Position numbers and translations under genes: made by a program
Part shown: positions 58,143 through 64,000 of the stretch, piece after piece
Position numbering within the stretch: the stretch's first letter is position 1
How the letters are laid out: every line of letters begins with the position of its first letter
Source: Torreya grandis
Lineage: Eukaryota; Streptophyta; Pinopsida; Cupressales; Taxaceae
Reading direction: 5' to 3'
Length of the DNA: 64,000 nt
Assembly: GCA_037957365.1 (NCBI GenBank)
Contig: JARHVA010007800.1
Coordinates: forward strand, 102,501-166,500
The notes under the pieces: generated by a model
Database searches by the model: none
The model's input: only the letters and a program-made list of their open reading frames with translations
What the model was told of the DNA's origin: nothing

Positions 58143-58640
58143 TGTAGACATCTAAATTTGGCCACCAATAACCTCCAACTAAGCTTTTGACCAATTCTTA
58201 TCAAAATGCATAATTTGGCCTAAAACCACTAAAACACATTAATTGAGTTGAAATTGATATATTCAAGTGCTAATTTTGGTTACGGTATCATTAAATGGGG
58301 TAATGTAAATTATGGGCCAACTAACTTTGATCAGATCATTTCGAGTCAAAATGCCAATTTTGTACTTGGGTGCTCTAGATTGCTCTTTTCTATCAAATAT
58401 CTTGCATGAGACACATGCCTTTTTTATTTTGTGTTGGAAAAATCCTAAATTGGATAATAGATCCAATGCATCTTACATCACATCCTAATTCTAATCTAGT
58501 CAAATTTTAGACCAATGACAAGGCATTATAATCAATTTGAGTAATTTGTGCACAAAATGATTAATAATGTTTAAGAGATAATTAAACCAAATTAGGACCT
58601 AATTAATAATTCCATGGAAACTTGTTGAATACTTGTTTTT
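58143..58640 (+). repeat. 3' LTR of element B, truncated
   Basis: It begins TGTAGACATCTAAATTTGG and matches the first 500 bp of the LTR at 43,278. Similarity stops near 58,640, where integrase sequence of element C begins. Confidence 0.8.
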
Positions 58641-58649
58641 AGAAAAATT

Positions 58650-58945
58650 TGAACACATGTGCATTCAAGTCATAGAGCATCTCAAAGCCTATCAAAAATG
58701 AATCTGGAGAACCTACAATAACCATGTCCACAATAGGGAATTCCAAGTCAATGATTTGGTTTTAAAAGAAAATTTTAGAAACATCAATTCCAAGGAAGAA
58801 AAGAAAGGAAATTTTAAACCAAATTGGCTAGGAGCATACATCATCATAAAAATGATTAGCCCAAAAAATACTATCTAGCTTCACTTGATGGCAAGGCAAT
58901 ACAAAAACCATTGACCATCATGCATCTAAGGAGATTTTACATATA
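58650..58945 (+). pseudogene. Integrase C-terminal fragment of element C
   Basis: Two overlapping frames give ARLESLKAYQK, NNHVHNREFQVNDLVLKENF, NINSKEEKKGNFKPNWLGAY and, at the end, an MHLRRFY-type tail (58,920-58,940). This matches the C-terminal domain of Ty3 integrases, which binds DNA. Stops and frame changes are present. It abuts element B's LTR without its own catalytic core. Confidence 0.7.
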
Positions 58946-61548
58946 AATAATGCACAATTCATTTTCATGTTACTTGTTCATATCTTATATCCTTAAAATA
59001 CAAAAATAATAAAATATTTCCAAAACACAAAAACAATCAAATAATTATTTAGAAAACACAAAATTTATAGATTGCATGAATTTCTATGTTTACACTTCTT
59101 ATATTTTCCACACAATACATATGCTAGCTATCTTAGTATAGTTAATTTTTATAATATATACATGTTTCACTTGTTATTGTCGACTATTTGTAGATTAATT
59201 ATAGGACTCTGGTCCATTACACTAATCCAAACTTGCTATTATCTACCCATTGGGGGTGTATACAATGATTCATGGTTATTTATTCGACACATTTTCCCAC
59301 TTGGGGACATCATATATACAATTTATATTACCATGAGCTACACTTACATTCTTTACATTTCATTTTTAGTATTGTTATATCTTCATATAAATCATTACTA
59401 CTCATACTCAGATTTTTTTTTGACTATAACTACTTTAGACTCAAGATATGTACATCCTCACTCTTACAAATATTTGTACTACATACTCATGCATGCTTTC
59501 ATTTCTAGCATTCCTAATTTAGACTTGATTGTATTTATATGCTTCTTATATTTGAGGGCATTTGAATATGCCATTATTATTTGGCTCTATGGAACTTATA
59601 TTCACAGTATGTATGTCTTTGACATGTTCCCATGTGTCTTGTGTGTGCTTTCTTGATTATATATATAGGCATTTTAACATGCCCTTCTATGTGGATCTAA
59701 GACAACTTGCTTGTTTCTTGCACATGTGTATATTTAAACATGTCCTTGTATGTCTTATTTTCTTATATTTAGTGACATGTGCCCATGTCCCTTGTATTAT
59801 GGCCCCTTGGGCTATTTTACATGTTTTATGTGGTTTGTATGTATGCTTTCTTATATGCATCATGGCCATGATACTTATCTTTTCTTGTTAAACACGCCAT
59901 TTTTTGATGCCATAAGGAATCTCATGCATCTACCCTACCTACTTGGGTGTCATGATGGACATCATGATCGATTCCCTTATGTAGCTACTCAGTTTTAATT
60001 AGCTTTGTTGTTACATATATTTCTTACATCTATCATGACACCCTTGTGCAATGTTAGACATGACATATATCTTACATTACATACTTATGCTCATTATTTT
60101 ACATTCTAGTGTTATGTTTGCACATTATATTAGATTATCACACATATATCATATATGATCTGACTAACACACATTTTGCATAGATTTTTATTTTGAGGAC
60201 AGTTCTTGCATAGGTTTAGAAACTACCCTCAAAAGAGGGGGTACTCATAGGGGATTGTCACAGAGATTAGGCCCATATATTTCACTCATATTAACTTTTT
60301 CAGCACACAAGATTAGTTAAAGAAAATTAAACATAGGTAAACATAGTGGAAAAATCGTGACTCAAAAAGTAATATAGTGACACATAATTAAGACTATAAA
60401 GACAATAGTGATAAAATAAGGACACTAGATCCACATGGCACTATTGTCCAAGATGTGGTGCTACTGTCTAGTAGCCTCAATTTGAGGACAACTTAGATTG
60501 GCCAAAACAATACACTTGGTACATTATAGGTTTGCATAGATCTAGTTACAAGTTTATCAGTTGTACTCAATTTTTACTTAGATTCACATAATATCAACTT
60601 AGATTGGGGGCATCATGCATGGCATAACCATTCCCATATTCAGTCCAGATACTTAGATACAATTATTACAACTCAATCCAGAATCAATATAATTAGATAC
60701 CCTATTAGGGGCATGTGCATGGCACATTGTTTCCATATGCTCAATTACACACTGGTTGATCACATAAAATTGTAAATTCCATGTCATTATCTATGATATA
60801 TACACTTGACATCATATTTTAGGTTATCACTAGTTTCATGCCTTATTCCATCTATAGTGGTTGGCATTATTGAGTAGACTAGATCCACCTAATGTACCTG
60901 AGTGGTGGTGAAGTGAACATACATAGTTATTTATACTCAATACGACATATATTGTACCTTTCACAATTTAATTTTAGATTCATCTACTACATATGGGTGG
61001 GAAATTATGGAGTCATAACCTACTTGATTTATTGAGCCACCTACATGAGAGGGTTGGGCACACTATCAATTCAAATCCAAACTATTCATAGGTCATGATC
61101 CACTAAACATGGGTGGGCAATGATGGCGTAAAAAATGGATAGATTTCTTGAGCTACCCATACATGAGGATTGAGCAAGCTATCAACTCAGTCAAATTTAT
61201 TCATTGATTTGATCACTATACACACACACTCAAGTTTTTACGAGGTTCATACATTAGTTCACGTACCCAATGAGGTGTATTTATTCCTTTTATCTTTCCT
61301 ATCTCTTTACTGAGTTTTACTCAATTACTTCTTTACTCATAATAGTCTTTTAATTTTGATAGCTCTTAAGTAAGGACTGATTTATGCATGTTCCATTTGT
61401 AGGACATGCTTTGGTTTATGATTCAAATATACAAAGGTAGTTTCACATACTTAGATTTAGCTTCACAGGCTTCAATTCCTAGGTAAGTCTAGGCATGCTT
61501 CTTTTTCCTTTATACTAGTAATTATACTTTGTTCTATTTATAGCATGA
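58946..61548 (+). other. 3' region of element C, no gene recognised
   Basis: It contains a 194-codon open frame (59,072-59,653), very hydrophobic and Tyr/His-rich, in the position where envelope-like genes can occur, but with low-complexity composition and no recognisable features. I do not call it a gene. ACATGTCC/CATGTGTCTTG-type repeats run 59,600-59,990 and resemble F1's 11,958-12,331. A purine tract after CTACCCTCAAAAGAGGGGG (60,222-60,240) lies 1.3 kb before the main polypurine tract. The 60,420-60,480 stretch has GACACTAGATCCACATGGCA and GTGGTGCTACTGTC, variants of which recur near 61,790 and 62,430. Confidence 0.55.
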
Positions 61549-61563
61549 AGGGGGGGGGGGGAA
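61549..61563 (+). other. Polypurine tract of element C
   Basis: AGGGGGGGGGGGGAA (12 G) is followed immediately by TGTAATC, the LTR start. This is the plus-strand priming site in the usual position. Confidence 0.8.
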
Positions 61564-62700
61564 TGTAATCACCTGAAAGTGGTATTTGAATGATAAGAGT
61601 GCTAATTAAAACTACTTATTCCTAGCTTATCTCTAGACCTATCCTAGATCTTATTATCATAATTTTCCAACCTTTGTGTGGGCCACAAACATCACTAGCT
61701 AGCTCAAAGATAGTCACAAACACTCATTTCCTGATCTAGGCCTTTAATACCTAGTGTTTTTCCATCTAGACATTAGTACCACATTAAGGACACTAAAGCC
61801 ACATGGAGCTAGCATCCCTAAAATGGTGTCTATGTCATTTACCCTATCTTTCTATAATGAGTATATTTTCAAAGGTAAAACCCTCCTAAGGTCGACCCAA
61901 ACATCTTTTATTATCCACACAAGCAACAAAACACTATAAATACATGAATTTATCCCTCTATCCACTAGATGTAAATGAGATACAAAATACCTATTTAAAC
62001 ATGAAATAAATTAATCAAAATAAAAGTTATTAATCCTTATTCTTCCCTACTTCTATATACTACCATCTACAATATCCATAAATCTTATAGTTTATATATT
62101 TCCAATCTCCAACACACTCAAGGCACTCAAGGCCACTATCATACTAGCATCACTTGCACTTGGATTGATCCCTCCTCAAATTATTAGTATATAAGCAACT
62201 CTATTCATAATAGGGTGTTGAGGATGTCCAGTCTATCCTACTAACGAACAATTTTTTTAGCTCATGCCTTGCTTACAAGAACGAATAAGGTTTGTATAAT
62301 AAATCAACTATTACATATATAATATAGAGTTACAGTCTTCATGCATGCATGAATAGAACCCATAAATATAGACAGGTTCACCTAGAAGTTCAAGATAGTC
62401 CTACATAGAGGACATTAGTCCCACTATTAAGACACTGGAGCCACATGGTGCCTCTGTCCAAATGTGGTGCTAATATTCATGACGGGTTCTAACATAGGGA
62501 TCTAGTTGATGACACTTAGACCTATTCCTATCTTAGTTTCTAGCACTTAGATCATCTAGATTAGGTGTTTATAGATAAGTCTTTATTTGCACATATTTAT
62601 TATTATTATTAGAAAGTGAAAGCTAGTCAAATCTATAACAAATTAGTGGTTATTTTATGCACACTATTTCCATGATTTATACTACTCATCCCTTTAATCA
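61564..62700 (+). repeat. 3' LTR of element C (end uncertain)
   Basis: It starts TGTAATCACCTG. From 61,860 on it matches the reverse complement of 25,190-26,055 in the same order of blocks, including the weak conserved motif (GGATTGATCCCTCCTC, 62,163-62,178) and AACAAATTAGTGGTT (62,638-62,652). A TATA-like CACTATAAATACATG lies at about 61,932. The true end lies at or beyond 62,690. Confidence 0.65.
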
Positions 62701-63023
62701 AACATAGGATTTACATAAGCTAAACCCTAAAAGATTAAAACACGGTGTTTTATTTCTTAAGTGATTGTGATAAGGCATTCCATGATAAGACCTAGATTTG
62801 AGACCAGCATTAGCTATCTATAAATCCATGGTTCCTAGATCTCAATCTTATTCTAGAAACCCTCTAAACCAATCTAGTTTGGATGTGATTTCCATATTTA
62901 TCACTTTATTTATGAGAAATCTCTTGTCTCGCATCCATTGGAAATTATTTGATTGAGGTATTGGAAATAGATAGAATTAATTAAAACCTCATCCTCACTA
63001 TTTTTTCTCATATTGTAGTTTCC
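62701..63023. other. Unassigned stretch
   Basis: This is the LTR end or flanking DNA. It finishes with TTTTTTCTCATATTGTAG (63,001-63,018), a good 3' splice-site look-alike placed six bases before the ATG at 63,024. Nothing else is visible. Confidence 0.4.
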
Positions 63024-63408
63024 ATGGATATTTCTCAGGATCTCCCTACCATAATTAAGTTGAAGTTAAAGACCAGTGCTAGATTTAAACCCTTGATTAT
63101 GAAGGATGACTATTTATATGCCAAAAATGTTTTGAGAATGAACATGTGGCTTCTAAGTGCCACAAATCTAAATAGGATTTGGATTCCTCTTTGGTGTAAC
63201 AACACTCTTCCATTACATTTTGTAGTGGATGTAACCAACACTTTATAATCTTCCATATAAAATTGTCATAATTACCTATGAGAAAGTTGGTAAATCTTCT
63301 AAAACTAAGAATAAATTTGGATCTAAAGATTTGATCTTAACACTAGTGGAGAAGAAGGTATAGGAATATCTTGGAGTGGCTAGATAAAAAATGGATTTAA
63401 AAAATATT
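63024..63408 (+). pseudogene. Unknown reading frame, two pieces joined by a frameshift
   Basis: I do not recognise this protein. The first piece (63,024-63,245) begins MDISQDLPTIIKLKLKTSAR and continues MKDDYLYAKNVLRMNMWLLS, then RIWIPLWCNNTLPLHFVVDV. After a stop and a +1 shift, the coding-like text resumes at 63,253 (PYKIVIITYEKVGKSSKTKN, then KDLILTLVEKK). It reaches two closing stops near 63,361 and 63,385. Codon-like composition with mixed charged and aromatic residues sets it apart from the hydrophobic junk frames nearby. The splice-acceptor-like tract just upstream suggests it may be an internal or last exon. It could also be part of a transposon. Confidence 0.4.
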
Positions 63409-64000
63409 TTAGCTATCCCCAGTAACCTTCCTATAATGTTATCGAGCCTATTTCCACATTATAATTTATTTCAACTATTTTACATTAAAATGTACTATAT
63501 ACTCTTAATGTATTCTTGCCAAGATTTAGAACCCCCTTTTTTTGTGATTATAGATACATGGTTTATCTATACTTATATATGTGTGGTGTCATCACCCATG
63601 ATTAATGATGAATCATTATGGGTTGACTTGGCCCATGGTTGTGGTACCCACTATTTTGTTAAACCACTTCATCAATTACCTATTGATGTATTATAGATGG
63701 ACATATAGTAGGTAATAAATCACAAGAACTAAGTTTAAGAAGGTGAATAGAGTGTGTGAATTCAAGTATGATTTTGAGAGAGTTTATTGAGCATAGTTCC
63801 AAACAATATTTGTGCATTGTAATTGTGAGAAGAGGATTATACTCTTTTTGGCTTATGATAATATTTGAGCAAGTGTTTATTAGTGGATGTATCCCACATT
63901 AGGTGAACCATGTTAAATCATGTCTTATTATTGTGTATTTTAATTTTTATTCTTTATGTATCTCTATTTATAACTCTTTTTATTATGATTCTATGAAATT
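63409..64000. other. A+T-rich window end, nothing assigned
   Basis: An open frame at 63,391-63,693 overlaps the tail of the preceding entry but becomes hydrophobic and unconvincing. No repeat, LTR boundary or RNA gene could be recognised before the window ends. Confidence 0.35.

Larger units (their letters stand above)
43278..58640 (+). mobile_element. Ty3-type retrotransposon B, all domains recognisable, inactive
   Basis: The order is: 5' LTR (from TGTAGAAACC, 43,278), a long leader, gag (47,520-50,600), protease (50,800-51,360), RT (52,640-53,500), RNase H (54,100-54,500), integrase (54,820-55,866), a 2.3-kb 3' region, a purine tract AAATAGGGGTAAAC and a 3' LTR (from TGTAGACATC, 58,143) truncated at about 58,640. 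The LTR pair aligns readily over 500 bp with roughly one difference per ten bases by eye, so it is an old insertion. It inserted into a copia integrase. The order PR-RT-RH-IN marks it as Ty3 type. Confidence 0.85.
58641..62700 (+). mobile_element. Ty3-type retrotransposon C, 3' part only
   Basis: It consists of an integrase tail (58,650-58,945), a long A+T-rich 3' region, a 12-G polypurine tract (61,550-61,561) and an LTR starting TGTAATC at 61,564. The 3' region resembles F1 in layout and in patches of sequence, and the LTR is of the family also found at 25,190-26,055. Everything 5' of the integrase tail is missing. Confidence 0.7.

Noticed and set aside
59072..59656. 194-codon open frame in element C, possible envelope-like gene
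   Set aside because: The position is right, but the translation is a low-complexity Tyr/Leu/Ile/His string from T/A-rich DNA. It has no clear signal peptide, cysteine pattern or heptads, and no similar frame in F1 at the equivalent place.
1..64000. A bacterial-style defence or biosynthetic system
   Set aside because: Splice signals, plant PPR-DYW sequence and LTR retrotransposons show a plant nuclear region; no operon-like gene runs or ribosome-binding sites were seen.

Overview
This window looks like intergenic DNA from a very large plant genome. A gymnosperm is my best guess, but that is inference. The support is (i) wall-to-wall, heavily decayed LTR retrotransposons nested in one another, (ii) a fragment of a plant-specific PPR-DYW organelle RNA-editing gene, and (iii) plant-type primer-binding sites and 3' motifs. 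I see no intact cellular gene, no rRNA or tRNA, no CRISPR and no bacterial operon. Almost every coding stretch has in-frame stops and frameshifts. Most of the window is strongly A+T-rich. One block (about 26,060-33,434) is visibly richer in G+C and keeps many CpGs.

Layout. 1-2776 (minus): remnant of an unidentified multi-exon gene whose pieces fit splice donors and acceptors. About 2985-3438: an 18-bp minisatellite. 3600-8459 (plus): Ty3 element A (RNase H and integrase remains, long 3' region, LTR). 8460-9158 and 17,436-20,885 (plus): chromovirus-like element X1, split by a complete minus-strand Ty3 element F1 (9159-17,435) with two ~1.2-kb LTRs, gag and protease but no recognisable RT. 21,570-24,165 (plus): X2, a relative of X1. 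24,166-25,189: a gag-tail fragment. 25,190-26,055 (minus): an LTR fragment of family F2. 26,056-33,434 (minus): element E, which has an LTR, primer-binding site and one long gag with three zinc-knuckle-like motifs, and no pol. E sits inside the gag of element D (33,435-37,733, minus), and D's LTR in turn interrupts a PPR-DYW pseudogene (37,734-38,830, plus). About 39,170-43,277 (plus): a Ty1/copia element cut inside its integrase by Ty3 element B (43,278-58,640, plus; gag, PR, RT, RNase H, IN all recognisable but dead). B's truncated 3' LTR is fused to the integrase tail of element C (58,641-62,700, plus). 63,024-63,408 holds an unidentified reading frame behind a splice-acceptor-like sequence.

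There is no working pathway here. The interest lies in the elements: a gag-only, G+C-rich element with duplicated zinc-knuckle modules and palindromic CCGACGTCGG leader repeats; a conserved GAACTACAT...TATGTAGG motif recurring in LTRs and 3' regions of several families on both strands; tandem leader arrays in unrelated elements; a candidate second polypurine tract; and catalytic-site mutations that look like CpG decay. All boundaries are by eye unless a motif pins them.
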